NCBI GenBank assembly: GCA_026000155.1
Contig: BNYG01000001.1
Location: 1 to 64,000, forward strand
Reading direction: 5' to 3'
DNA length: 64,000 bases
Source of the DNA: Bacteroidia bacterium
Lineage (GTDB): Bacteria > Bacteroidota > Bacteroidia > Bacteroidales > Azobacteroidaceae
Numbering within the stretch: position 1 is the stretch's first letter; every line of letters begins with the position of its first letter. The position numbers and the translations under genes are program-made. This document shows positions 1 to 8,303 of the stretch, one piece after another. Below the pieces are notes generated by a model that saw only the letters and a list, made by a program, of their open reading frames with translations, did not search any database and was not told the origin of the DNA.

Positions 1-1
1 A

Positions 2-787
2 AATAATCATAATATCAAGCAATTAGCAGAATTTATGGCTTTGCAGTATGATGAAAAAATAACTCCGTTAGAAAAGATAATTCTTGATGAACAGTTAAAA
101 GTTTTTTATGATGGCTACGAAGATGCTTTTGATGGCATGACGATATACGATAAGGGGAAATTTTATATTCACTTAAATACAAACAAAGGAAATAACGAAA
201 ATTCAGAAAGAGGAAGATTTACATTGGCGCACGAATTTGGACATTATTTTATTGATGCTCACAGAATAGGATTAAAAAAAGGACTATTAGAACCACACCC
301 TTCCGAAATAAATAAAAAGCAGCATACCGCAATAGAACGAGAAGCAGATTATTTTGCTGCTTGTTTGTTAATGCCGGAAGTTCGTTTTTGCAAAGATATT
401 GCAGGGAAAAAGTTTAGTATTGACATTATTAACTCATTAAAAGACGAATACAAAGTAAGTTTTACGGCTTGTGTTCTTCGATTTTTAGATATAGGCAATC
501 ACCCGATTATGGTAGTTTATGCTGAAAACAATCAGATTAAATGGAAATTTTATAGTGAGGATTTTAGATATAAATGGTTATTAAATGATAATATCGTCCC
601 ACAAGATACCGTGATGGGCGAATACTTTACAAAAAACAATCTGGAAAATATCAAAAAAACAGAAATAGTATGGGCAATAGACTGGTTCAATTATGTGAGA
701 GATGATGCTATTCAAGAGAAGTTTTATGAATATTGTTTTCCACATCCACATCAAAAAAAGGCAGTGAGTATTATTTGGGAAGATTGA
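2..787 (+). CDS. ImmA/IrrE family metallopeptidase, 5' end outside window
   Basis: Zinc metallopeptidase of the ImmA/IrrE type, which in ICEs usually cleaves a phage-type repressor. The signature is LAHEFGHYF (HExxH) around residue 66 of the part starting at the ATG at 35, followed by EREADYFAACLLMP, which supplies the third metal ligand. The frame is open all the way to the left edge upstream of that ATG, so the gene probably starts outside the window, perhaps with an N-terminal helix-turn-helix domain as in many relatives. The C-terminal ~90 residues are not recognised. It is followed by an intrinsic terminator and then the introns. Family assignment is firm; the target and true start are unknown. 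Confidence 0.85.
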   Translation, partial: NNHNIKQLAEFMALQYDEKITPLEKIILDEQLKVFYDGYEDAFDGMTIYDKGKFYIHLNTNKGNNENSERGRFTLAHEFGHYFIDAHRIGLKKGLLEPHPSEINKKQHTAIEREADYFAACLLMPEVRFCKDIAGKKFSIDIINSLKDEYKVSFTACVLRFLDIGNHPIMVVYAENNQIKWKFYSEDFRYKWLLNDNIVPQDTVMGEYFTKNNLENIKKTEIVWAIDWFNYVRDDAIQEKFYEYCFPHPHQKKAVSIIWED

Positions 788-860
788 ACTTTCAAAATAC
801 TTTGCAGATTAACAAATAAAACACTTCATTCATAGACAAAATACTTACAAATTTATAGAA

Positions 861-884
861 GCCCGACACTCAATCGGGCTTTTT
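861..884 (+). terminator. Intrinsic terminator of the ImmA/IrrE gene
   Basis: GCCCGA and TCGGGC arms around a short loop, followed by five T. The first group II intron begins 8 bases after the T run, the placement expected of class C introns, which target terminator stems. Confidence 0.8.
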
Positions 885-891
885 CATTGGT

Positions 892-2812
892 GTGCCGTGC
901 ATGACAATTAACTAGGTGGTGCAAGTCCACTATGGGGGCAGGTAGTAGCCAACCATTAGCTTAAGGCAAGGGTGTCCACCGCGAGGGGAATCCGGAGGAA
1001 GCCGGCGGCAAAGTCCCGAACCGAGGAACACGAACAACATCAGGCATATCCGGTTGGATGAGTTTGCCAAACAAAACGAAATCCTATTACTACCCGGAAA
1101 CCGGAGTGTAAATGTTGCGGTTGCATGGGATGAAAGTTAATTGTCTTACCACGGGAGGTCTCACAGACGTGCGGAGAAGTTTTTTCAGAAGCACGGCTAA
1201 CAATCGCTGTGAGAAGTCAGCAGAAGCCATAGTAGAAACGGATACGAGCCTGTGAAAGAAAAAAAAACAGGAGGTCTCACGAAGAATCGAAGGGCAGAAC
1301 TTTAAGAAGTGTAATAAAATTTTAGTTACCAAATGAAAGGAAGAAAGCAGAAAATATCGGAAGATACCTGTCCGCAAAAGGATAGAGCGGCACTCGAAAG
1401 CTACGCGGGAGGGCAGACTTTCCTATGGATGACGGAATCGGAATACACAAGGGGGCAAGGAGAGCGCAATATGCTTGAGTATGTACTTTCACCCTCGAAT
1501 CTGAACGCCGCCTACAAACAAGTGGTGCGGAACAAAGGGGTAGGGGGAATAGATGAAATTGAAGTTAGCGAACTGAAAGATTATCTGAGAGGACATAAAG
1601 AGGAATTATTGCAATCGGTATTGAGCGGGAGCTATCAACCGCAAGCTGTCAAACGGGTCGAAATACCCAAGAGTGATGGCGGTAAACGGAAGTTAGGCAT
1701 CCCGACGGTAATAGACAGGCTGATACAGCAAGCGATTAGTCAAGTATTGACCCCTGTTTATGAGCAACAGTTTTCGGACAACAGCTATGGCTTTCGCCCG
1801 AAACGCAGTGCCCACCAGGCATTGAAGAAAGTCCAGAGATATGTTGATGCAGGGTATGACTTTGCAGTAGATATGGATTTGGAAAAATACTTTGACACAG
1901 TGAATCAGAGTAAACTGATAGAAGTGTTGTCGCGTACAATCAAGGACGGGCGAGTCATCTCGCTCATCCATAAATACCTGAGAGCAGGCGTAGAAGTAGG
2001 TGGGAAGTTCGAGCCGACAGAACAAGGCACGCCTCAAGGCAGCCCGTTAAGTCCATTGTTGGGGAACATCCTGTTGCACGAGTTGGACAAGGAGCTTGAA
2101 TCGCGCGGACACGCATTTGTACGTTATGCAGACGATATGATGATACTGTGCAAGAGCAAACGCAGTGCAGAGCGGACACTTCAACACATAGTTCCCTACA
2201 TCGAAAGCAAGTTGTTTCTACGGGTAAACAAAGTCAAGACGGAGATAGCGCATGTGTCAAAGTTGAAGTTTTTGGGTTACGGTTTTTACAGGTACAAAGG
2301 TAAATGCCGACTGCGCGTCCACCCGAAAAGTATGTCAAGGATGAAAGCGCGGTTACGCGAAATCACCTCCCGGAGCAACGGCAAGGGCGACGCATGGCGC
2401 AAGGAAACGGGCAACACCTACATAAGTGGCTGGGTCAATTACTATAAGTTGGCAGATATGAAGAGCGCACTTGAGAAAATAGATGAATGGTATCGCCGAC
2501 GGTTACGGATGGTCATTTGGAAACAGTGGAAACGGATAAAGACCAAGTTCGCCAATCTGATTAAATTGGGGATGAAGAAAGCGAAAGCGTGGGAATATGC
2601 CAATACGAGGAAAGGCTATTGGCACACCGCCAACAGCCCTATCCTAAGTACATCTATCTCCAACGAGCGATTGAAACGAGCAGGCTACATTTTCTTTACC
2701 GATTATTATTCCAAAGTAGCCCCCGTAAATTAAAGAACCGCCGTGTACCGAACGGTACGCACGGTGGTGTGGGAGGTCGAAACGGGAAATAATCCCGTTT
2801 CTCCTACCCGAT
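892..2812 (+). mobile_element. Group II intron, full length, with reverse transcriptase
   Basis: The element starts with GTGCCG (GUGYG-like 5' end) and ends CCCGAT. Domain V is at about 2737-2768: a 9-bp lower helix, a 2-base bulge, a UACC/GGUA upper helix and a GAAC tetraloop. Domain VI follows, with a candidate bulged branch-point A at 2806, six bases before the 3' end. The intron-encoded protein sits in domain IV and ends just before domain V. The protein has no HNH endonuclease domain and the insertion lies just downstream of a terminator, both consistent with class C, though I have not classified the RNA fold. Exact ends are inferred from the boundary shared with the second copy. Confidence 0.85.
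1333..2733 (+). CDS. ltrA: Group II intron-encoded reverse transcriptase/maturase
   Basis: This 466-residue protein helps the intron fold and splice and copies it into DNA at new sites. Reverse transcriptase motifs are all visible: the RT-0/1 region (AYKQVVRNKGVGGID), PKSDGGKRKLGIPTVIDRLIQQA, SYGFRPKRSAHQA, DMDLEKYFDTV, the GTPQGSPLSPLLGNI block and the catalytic YADD near residue 268. The C-terminal maturase (GIIM/domain X) follows, with GWVNYYKLADM and a final WEYANTRKGYWHTANSPIL block. There is no HNH endonuclease, so mobility would depend on reverse splicing into single-stranded or replicating DNA. It could also act in trans on the ORF-less intron directly downstream. Confidence 0.93.
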   Translation: MKGRKQKISEDTCPQKDRAALESYAGGQTFLWMTESEYTRGQGERNMLEYVLSPSNLNAAYKQVVRNKGVGGIDEIEVSELKDYLRGHKEELLQSVLSGSYQPQAVKRVEIPKSDGGKRKLGIPTVIDRLIQQAISQVLTPVYEQQFSDNSYGFRPKRSAHQALKKVQRYVDAGYDFAVDMDLEKYFDTVNQSKLIEVLSRTIKDGRVISLIHKYLRAGVEVGGKFEPTEQGTPQGSPLSPLLGNILLHELDKELESRGHAFVRYADDMMILCKSKRSAERTLQHIVPYIESKLFLRVNKVKTEIAHVSKLKFLGYGFYRYKGKCRLRVHPKSMSRMKARLREITSRSNGKGDAWRKETGNTYISGWVNYYKLADMKSALEKIDEWYRRRLRMVIWKQWKRIKTKFANLIKLGMKKAKAWEYANTRKGYWHTANSPILSTSISNERLKRAGYIFFTDYYSKVAPVN

Positions 2813-2813
2813 T

Positions 2814-3472
2814 GTGCCGTGCATGACAATTAACTTGGTGGTGCAAGTCCACTATGGGGGCAGGTAGTAGCCAACCATTAGCTTAAGGCAAGGGTGTCCA
2901 TCGTGAGTTGGAATCTGAAGGAAGCCGGCGGCAAAGTTCCGAACCGAGGAACACGAACGACATCAGGCATATCCGGTTGGACGAGTTTGCAATACAAAAC
3001 GAAGTCCTATTTACTACCCGGAAACCGGAGTGTAAATGTTGCGGTTGCATGGGATGAAGGTTAATTGTCTTACCACGGGAGGTCTCACAGACGTGCGGAG
3101 AAGTATTTCAGAAAGCACGGCTAACAATCGCTGTGAGAAGTCAGCAGAAGCCATAGTAGAACGGAAAAGAGCCTGCTCCAAAGTAAAGCGGTAAAGCAGG
3201 AGAACTCACGAAGTTTGAAGGGCCGAACCTTGCAGTATGATAGTCAATGAAAGTTACCGGGAAAGGATTAATCAGATGCTCGAAAGAGGCTCCTTGCAAG
3301 AACAATAGGACGGAATCCGAAAGATAAGCAAGAGTGATACTTCCGGCTTGGATAACCGAAAACAACATCTACACATTAAAAGATGTAAAGCAAGGAACCG
3401 CCGTGTACCGGACGGTACGCACGGTGGTGTGGGAGGTCGAAACGAGAAATAATCCCGTTTCTCCTACCCGAT
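2814..3472 (+). mobile_element. Group II intron, ORF-less, in tandem with the first
   Basis: By eye the first ~350 bases are about 90% or more identical to the upstream intron (same GTGCCG start and domain I), and the last ~80 match its domains V and VI, with a GGAC instead of GAAC tetraloop. The reverse transcriptase gene is absent; about 200 bases of unrelated sequence fill domain IV. Those bases include a decayed reading frame beginning near 3238 that reads like the start of another intron protein (ESYRERINQMLERGSL) before a stop. It starts one base after the first intron ends. It probably needs the neighbouring maturase to splice. Confidence 0.8.
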
Positions 3473-3955
3473 TCCACCCTGCCGAAACACACTTTGCATT
3501 TTCCATTCCGTTTCCCGCAATTTTTCATATCGCGCTTTGCCGGATATGAGTTGCAAAACTGCCCTCCAAACAGCAAAGCAAGTTTCCGGCACAATAAAAG
3601 CAAGAGTATGAACACGCCGCTACTCTCTGTTATTCATACACTTGCAAAGATTGCCGTATCGCACGGCAATAAAACAAATTCCTTTGTCATAAATTTTTTC
3701 GCTGTTTCTCTTAATAATCATTCCACATAATTTATTGCAATTCCGCCGCTGTGTGTGGTCATTTTTTGTTTTGAGGGCAAAGGTGCTTACGGGTTATTAA
3801 CGGGCTGTCAAGGTCAAGCCTCCGGTTTTACAAAAAATCTCCACACCTTCGGGTAGTATTTTTTGTAAAAACCTTGACAGCCCTAAACCCTACACCGGAT
3901 AGCCCTCAGAAACAAAAAAACGACCGATGCGACGGATGAAGCAGAAGTAAAAAAA
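3473..3955. other. Non-coding stretch between intron 2 and the first ICE accessory gene
   Basis: About 480 bases with no convincing gene; the short frames here lack family features. The only strong structure is the long hairpin at 3802-3883, described separately. The left part is the 3' flank of the introns, that is, what originally followed the ImmA/IrrE terminator. Confidence 0.6.
3802..3883 (+). other. Long conserved-looking hairpin (candidate structured RNA or single-strand DNA site)
   Basis: The 5' arm is in two blocks: 3802-3814 (GGGCTGTCAAGGT) and 3826-3838 (TTTTACAAAAAAT). They pair without mismatch with one continuous 3' arm at 3858-3883, leaving an 11-base bulge (3815-3825) on one side and a 19-base loop holding its own small CC..TTCGG..GG feature. 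I believe closely similar hairpins occur in other Bacteroidota ICEs, but this is memory, not a search. It lies ~70 bases before the first accessory gene. Possible roles are a leader RNA, a single-strand initiation site or an attenuator. Confidence 0.6.
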
Positions 3956-4234
3956 ATGTCATTGATTATGCGAAACAACGAAAAAATATTGAAACAAAAA
4001 AACTCACTCCGCTTTGGAATCAACATAAGTATCGGTTTGATATTAGCGGGTTTGGCAGTGGTTTTCGGGCTGATTTTCGGCTTTGGCGGTACTTTCTCGG
4101 CAGTAGTGGGGGTATATCTCGGCTACAAACTTTTGAGGCTGATTTTGCGGGTTTTGAGTTTGGTTTTTTCCCTCTTTATTACCCTTGTTTCGATTGCAAT
4201 ACTGATTTTAATTATTTCATTACTAATATTTTAA
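3956..4234 (+). CDS. Small membrane protein of ICE accessory region
   Basis: A 92-residue protein with a basic N-terminus (about 20 residues) followed by two long hydrophobic stretches, residues ~22-50 and ~58-92, so probably a two- or three-pass inner-membrane protein. The first stretch is glycine-rich (GLIFGFGGTFSAVVGVYLG). No family recognised. It starts a same-strand run of small ICE genes, with an 11-base gap to the next. Function unknown. Confidence 0.6.
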   Translation: MSLIMRNNEKILKQKNSLRFGINISIGLILAGLAVVFGLIFGFGGTFSAVVGVYLGYKLLRLILRVLSLVFSLFITLVSIAILILIISLLIF

Positions 4235-4245
4235 TACAATTCATT

Positions 4246-4794
4246 ATGTCAAAAGTAACAGTTTTATTTTCAGGGAAAACTTATGATACCTCAAAGCAGG
4301 TATTAAGTGAAAATCAAATCGTAACCGGCTACGGTTACGGAATGAGCAAAGAACGCTATGTGGTTTATCGGGTTGAAAACAGGGGCGACAGTCTTATTTA
4401 CCACTTAATCAACATTGAAACAAGGGAGTTTACACAAACAGACCTTCCCCGACCGCTTTCGGAAAAATTCGGGATTGGAATGTATTACAATGATGAAACA
4501 CCCGAATTTATGGATGCCTTTGAAGTATTGCTATTGCAGGGCGAAGCGGAGTACAAGGTTCAGGCAGAAACGAACACCGCCACGCCCGAAACCGTAACAG
4601 GCGATTTTGTGATAGCGGATTACTCCCAAATGGCATTAGCCGTTTTCGGCGACACTCGCCCCATTAAGGACGAATTAAAGGCATTGGGCGGACGTTTCAA
4701 CCCAAGATTAACGCACAACGGCGAAAAACAGGCAGGTTGGATTTTCTCAAAATCCAAAGAACAGGCATTAAGAAATTTATTAACAATCAAATAA
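4246..4794 (+). CDS. ICE accessory protein with GGRFN...GWIF motif
   Basis: 182 residues, soluble. The last ~55 residues carry a motif I recognise from ICE and plasmid proteins of Bacteroidota (KALGGRFNPRL, then GWIFSKSKEQAL) but cannot name as a characterised domain; it is often seen at the C-terminus of proteins handling single-stranded or mobile DNA. The N-terminal half (residues 1-100) has no recognisable domain. It lies between a membrane protein gene and DUF3873 in the accessory cluster. Function unknown. Confidence 0.65.
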   Translation: MSKVTVLFSGKTYDTSKQVLSENQIVTGYGYGMSKERYVVYRVENRGDSLIYHLINIETREFTQTDLPRPLSEKFGIGMYYNDETPEFMDAFEVLLLQGEAEYKVQAETNTATPETVTGDFVIADYSQMALAVFGDTRPIKDELKALGGRFNPRLTHNGEKQAGWIFSKSKEQALRNLLTIK

Positions 4795-4802
4795 TTACAG
4801 CA

Positions 4803-5024
4803 ATGAGAACAGAAAACTCAATCAATCAAAACGGTTGTTCCGTTTGTCAGGCAGGACAGGAAAATTATACGACATTCCGCCCTGCACACCGCCCGAATAC
4901 AGTTTTTTATCAATACGACTACCGACATACAGACAGCAAACTGTTTTCAACCGTCGCCCCGACTTTGGAGGAGTGCAGAGTAAAGAGGGACAAATGGTTA
5001 AACGATAATAAATTAAACAAGTAA
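4803..5024 (+). CDS. DUF3873 family small ICE protein
   Basis: 73 residues from the ATG at 4803; an in-frame upstream extension overlaps the previous gene and looks wrong. The family hallmark is the central YQYDYRHTDSKLFSTVAPTLEECRVKRD, typical of small proteins in the accessory region of Bacteroides conjugative transposons. Two cysteines near the start (CSVCQAG) might bind metal. The function of the family is unknown. Confidence 0.75.
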   Translation: MRTENSINQNGCSVCQAGQENYTTFRPAHRPNTVFYQYDYRHTDSKLFSTVAPTLEECRVKRDKWLNDNKLNK

Positions 5025-5028
5025 AACA

Positions 5029-5253
5029 ATGAAAACAGCAGTAAAAACAAAACGGCAATCCGTATCAAAAGGCATACAGAAAATTTGCGGTAACATAATC
5101 GAATGGCGATTATACGGCAAAGGACTTGCATTGACGGCAATGGATTTGGAACAAATCATAAATTCGCTGATAGACAATTATGTAGAGGGCGAATTATGCA
5201 CAATAACGCCCAACGGCGCTACTGCCAACGGTTGGTGGTCTATCAAATGGTAA
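5029..5253 (+). CDS. Small hypothetical ICE protein
   Basis: 74 residues, four bases after the DUF3873 gene and in the same direction. Its C-terminal half (LEQIINSLIDNYVEGELCTI...GWWSIKW) resembles short ICE accessory proteins of unknown role. No motif allows a functional call. Position and strand are the main support. Confidence 0.55.
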   Translation: MKTAVKTKRQSVSKGIQKICGNIIEWRLYGKGLALTAMDLEQIINSLIDNYVEGELCTITPNGATANGWWSIKW

Positions 5254-5282
5254 TTTTATTAATCATTATAACACAAGGAAAT

Positions 5283-5699
5283 ATGAAATCAACGGAAGTA
5301 TTTAAACAGACAATCCAAGATTATTTGGACAACAGGGCAAAAACGGATGTATTGTTTGCCGTATCCTACGCAAAGACAGGCAAAAACATTGACGACTGCA
5401 TTACCTACATTTTCAATACCGTACAGAAAAGCGGTTGCAACGGATTTGCAGACGAGGAAATTTATTCGATGGCAGTGCATTACTATGACGAAGATACTAT
5501 CGAAGTGGGGAAAGACTTTGATTGCAGAGTTGTAGTCAATCACACCGTAGAATTAACCGCCGAAGAAAAACAGCAGGCACGGCAAGAGGCAATGCAACAG
5601 GCGCAAAATGAGGCATACAACCGACTGAAACAGCCTTTGCGCAAGCCCCAAGCGAAACAACCCGAAGTTGCCAACCAACTAAATTTATTTGCCCTATGA
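5283..5699 (+). CDS. PcfK-like protein
   Basis: 138 residues from the ATG at 5283; the longer frame reading back to 5103 runs over the previous gene. The N-terminal ~85 residues (STEVFKQTIQDYLDNRAKTD to GFADEEIYSMAVHYYDED) match the PcfK family, found beside PcfJ in conjugative plasmids and ICEs. The C-terminus is a glutamine/alanine-rich helix. Its stop overlaps the start of the pcfJ-like gene by 4 bases, so the two are translationally coupled. Molecular role unknown. Confidence 0.8.
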   Translation: MKSTEVFKQTIQDYLDNRAKTDVLFAVSYAKTGKNIDDCITYIFNTVQKSGCNGFADEEIYSMAVHYYDEDTIEVGKDFDCRVVVNHTVELTAEEKQQARQEAMQQAQNEAYNRLKQPLRKPQAKQPEVANQLNLFAL

Positions 5700-6970
5700 A
5701 ACCGAAAAACAAATTTCAACAGCAGGTTTTTGAATGGAGTAAAAAACTGCCTGCCATATCCGAAACGCAGGTAAAATGGGCATATCAAAACTGTATGCTG
5801 CATATTGCGAAAAAGACGAAAAAAGGCTTGACCTGTTTAGAGTGCGGTCATTTGTGGCAGGACAAAAACAGCGATGAAAAAGAATGTGTTTGCCCTCATT
5901 GCCATACCAAACTGCAAATAGACGGCACAAGACGGCGGGTATTCAGGGATTACGAATATTTCTGCACAGTTACCGTTTGCGGTGGCTTTCAGGTGTTGCG
6001 CTTCTTTTACCTGACAATTTATGCCAAAGCGGGAAAAAAGGCGCGGTATTTCCATTCGGAAGTCATTCAGCGGTGGATTGCGCCCAACGGCAAATCGGCA
6101 ACCATAGCCAGATTAAGGGCATTGACCTGTTTTGCAGACACATGGCGTTTTGAGACGGCTCTTGAAATACGTCCCGAAAAGCCGTTATACAATGCTATTC
6201 CGACCGCAGTTTATCCGCGCCAAAAGTTAATCCCCGAATTAAAGCGCAGCGGGTATAAAAAGCCTATTGACAAGGTTACGCCTTTCGATTTATTCCATGC
6301 CTTATTGACGGACAATCACGCCGAAACGCTGTTAAAAGCAGGACAAATCAATTTGTTGAATTTTTTTGTAAACAATGGTTTTAAGCATATAACAAACTAT
6401 TGGACTTCAATCAAAATCTGCCTGCGCAACGGTTATACAGTAGAAGACGCCTCTATATGGCGTGATTACATTGGTTTGTTGCGTTTTTTCGGAAAGGATT
6501 TACACAACGCTAAATATGTTTGCCCCACCGACCTGAAAGCCGAACACGACCGTTATGTGAAGAAAAAGCGGGAATGGCAGGAAAGGGAACGCAGGGAAAA
6601 GGCAAGAGAAAAGGCATTGGAAGATGAAATTCGTTTCAGGGAAATGAAATCCAAATTTTTCGGTATCGGGTTTACCGATGGCGTGATTGAAGTTCGGACA
6701 CTCGACAGCGTGGAAGACATAATGACAGAGGGCGATGTAATGCACCATTGCGTATTTGCAAGCGAATACCATTTGAAACCCGACAGCCTGATACTTTCCG
6801 CCTGTATCAATGGACAAAAGATTGAAACAGTAGAGTTTTCACTCTCTCAAATGCGGGTGGTACAAAGCAGGGGCGTATGCAACAAAAACACCGAGTACCA
6901 CGACAGGATAATTGCCCTTGTAAATAAGAAAATGCCGAAGATAAAGAGAAAATTAGCAATGGCAGCCTGA
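5696..6970 (+). CDS. PcfJ-like protein
   Basis: 424 residues. A four-cysteine zinc ribbon lies near the N-terminus (CLECGHLW and CPHCHTKL, residues ~48-70). A charged coiled-coil (KKKREWQERERREKAREKAL) precedes the C-terminal PcfJ block with GDVMHHCVFASEY and RGVCNKNTEYHDRI. PcfJ proteins accompany relaxase-type transfer systems, but their activity is not established. It overlaps the PcfK-like gene by 4 bases and seems intact. Confidence 0.82.
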   Translation: MKPKNKFQQQVFEWSKKLPAISETQVKWAYQNCMLHIAKKTKKGLTCLECGHLWQDKNSDEKECVCPHCHTKLQIDGTRRRVFRDYEYFCTVTVCGGFQVLRFFYLTIYAKAGKKARYFHSEVIQRWIAPNGKSATIARLRALTCFADTWRFETALEIRPEKPLYNAIPTAVYPRQKLIPELKRSGYKKPIDKVTPFDLFHALLTDNHAETLLKAGQINLLNFFVNNGFKHITNYWTSIKICLRNGYTVEDASIWRDYIGLLRFFGKDLHNAKYVCPTDLKAEHDRYVKKKREWQERERREKAREKALEDEIRFREMKSKFFGIGFTDGVIEVRTLDSVEDIMTEGDVMHHCVFASEYHLKPDSLILSACINGQKIETVEFSLSQMRVVQSRGVCNKNTEYHDRIIALVNKKMPKIKRKLAMAA

Positions 6971-7000
6971 TAAATTCAAATCCAATTAAACAATACGGTT

Positions 7001-7447
7001 ATGACAAAAAAAGAATGTCGCAGGATAATGCGGGAGTATGACAGGAAAGATATTTATACGACCCACACAACGAGTTCGGAGAGTTTCAACGGCTTTCTTG
7101 CCCAATGCAAACGAGCCATTAACAAGTTGCACCAAGAAAAAGTAAGTACGAAATATGACTTTTGGAGTTGCTATGCAAGCGAACAGGCATACAAACATTT
7201 TTACGGCAACCGCCGTTTTTTGAGCGATGCGGAACACGCAGAATACGAACAGGCAAAGAATTTATCCTATTGGGAATTTTTGAAGAAATACGGCTATCTG
7301 TCCGTTCAGGACGGCTTTTTCTGTATTGATTTTGACTTTGGCGAAATGGTGTTTGCCGCTTATTCGAGCCAAGCCCTAATCGAAATGGGGATTTTTACCA
7401 AAGAGGAAATCAATTTGTATGTAGATTGTGCATTGAAAGTTTGTTAA
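7001..7447 (+). CDS. Hypothetical ICE protein
   Basis: 148 residues, soluble and rich in aromatic residues (FDFGEMVFAAYSSQALIEMGIF near the C-terminus). No known domain is visible. It follows the PcfJ-like gene by 30 bases on the same strand and is followed by a GC-rich hairpin, so it is probably the last gene of that operon. Confidence 0.6.
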   Translation: MTKKECRRIMREYDRKDIYTTHTTSSESFNGFLAQCKRAINKLHQEKVSTKYDFWSCYASEQAYKHFYGNRRFLSDAEHAEYEQAKNLSYWEFLKKYGYLSVQDGFFCIDFDFGEMVFAAYSSQALIEMGIFTKEEINLYVDCALKVC

Positions 7448-7450
7448 TCA

Positions 7451-7510
7451 GGGCGGGGAAAATCCCGCCCGCTACTTTTTCCATGAGCCTCAAGCGGGAG
7501 AAAAAGTAGC
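7451..7510 (+). terminator. Two adjacent hairpins closing the PcfK-PcfJ operon
   Basis: First hairpin: GGGCGGG/CCCGCCC at 7451-7470. Immediately after it, 11-base arms GCTACTTTTTC (7471-7481) and its complement (7500-7510) form a second hairpin with an 18-base loop. The first resembles a terminator; the second looks like a small dispersed inverted repeat. The remaining ~225 bases before the RadC-like gene hold nothing I can identify. Confidence 0.55.
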
Positions 7511-7737
7511 AAAAAGCCGTCTTTAATTTCCCTGATAAAATAGATTTTCTCCCCTAATATTTTTCGCAAAGTTACAGGAAATTCGGGACAAGCAGCAAGG
7601 TCGAAACGTGTTTGGCAAACAATCTTCCTTTTTGTTCCAAAAAGCGTATTCTTCGCCAAAACCTTGCATGAAGTCCCAAATTTCCTGTGGCAGGACAAGC
7701 AAAAAAATTATTGTCAAATCATTAAAATTTTTGCATT

Positions 7738-8190
7738 ATGAAAGTGAATTATTTCAACATTCCCGAAATTACAGTATCTTACAAAGATAACGTAAAAGCG
7801 TCTGAAAGAGCAGTTATTAAAAGTTCGCGCGATGCCGCTAACATTATGGCAGTCGCCTTTGAAAACTGCATGGAGCATCACGAAGAAGTGTATGCGTTAT
7901 TCCTTAACAAGGCAAACAGGGTGCTTGGCATCTCACGCATTTCGCAAGGCGGGATAGACGGCGCTGTCGTAGATATTCGGATTATTTTACAGACTGCCTT
8001 GAAAGTTTCTGCGTCATATTTGATGCTGTCGCACAATCATCCGTCAGGCAGCGACCGCCCAAGTCCGCAGGATATACGGCTCACAAAAAATATTCAAGCA
8101 GGGTGTAATGCCGTTGGAATACAACTGTTAGACCATCTGATTGTAACCGAAGAAAGTTATACCAGCTTGGCAGACGAGGGACTCTTATAA
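7738..8190 (+). CDS. RadC-like JAB-domain protein
   Basis: 150 residues, the JAB/MPN metalloprotease-like domain alone without the usual N-terminal helix-hairpin-helix of chromosomal RadC. The metal-binding signature SHNHPSGSDRPSPQD is at about residues 99-113, with an upstream glutamate in the expected place (the HHEEVYALFLN strand). Short RadC-like proteins are common in ICEs, prophages and plasmids of Bacteroidota; their biochemical role is unresolved despite the historical label of DNA repair. Confidence 0.88.
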   Translation: MKVNYFNIPEITVSYKDNVKASERAVIKSSRDAANIMAVAFENCMEHHEEVYALFLNKANRVLGISRISQGGIDGAVVDIRIILQTALKVSASYLMLSHNHPSGSDRPSPQDIRLTKNIQAGCNAVGIQLLDHLIVTEESYTSLADEGLL

Positions 8191-8275
8191 AGTCCCTTTT
8201 TTTAGTCGAAATCAATATGAATACGATAAAATAACCGCTTTCCGGTTCAATGGCAAAGCCTGTCCGCAAATTTAT

Positions 8276-8283
8276 ATTATCTT
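8276..8283 (+). promoter_or_regulatory. Candidate -7 box TATCTTTG
   Basis: A perfect Bacteroidota -7 element. It lies inside the 5' extension of the next open frame, so transcription starting just after it supports the ATG at 8304 rather than the earlier one at 8250. No good -33 box is seen. Confidence 0.5.
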
Positions 8284-8303
8284 TGCATCCGGACAAAAAC
8301 AAT

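Noticed and set aside
1090..1377. Minus-strand open frame opposite the first intron
   Set aside because: It lies over conserved intron RNA domains and has no protein family features; a shadow of the intron.
3141..3730. Several overlapping short frames inside and after the second intron
   Set aside because: They cover domain V/VI or low-complexity sequence and do not resemble proteins; the structure is explained by intron RNA.
8250..8303. Earlier start for the gene at 8304
   Set aside because: A perfect -7 box at 8276-8283 lies within this extension, so it is probably upstream of the transcript start.
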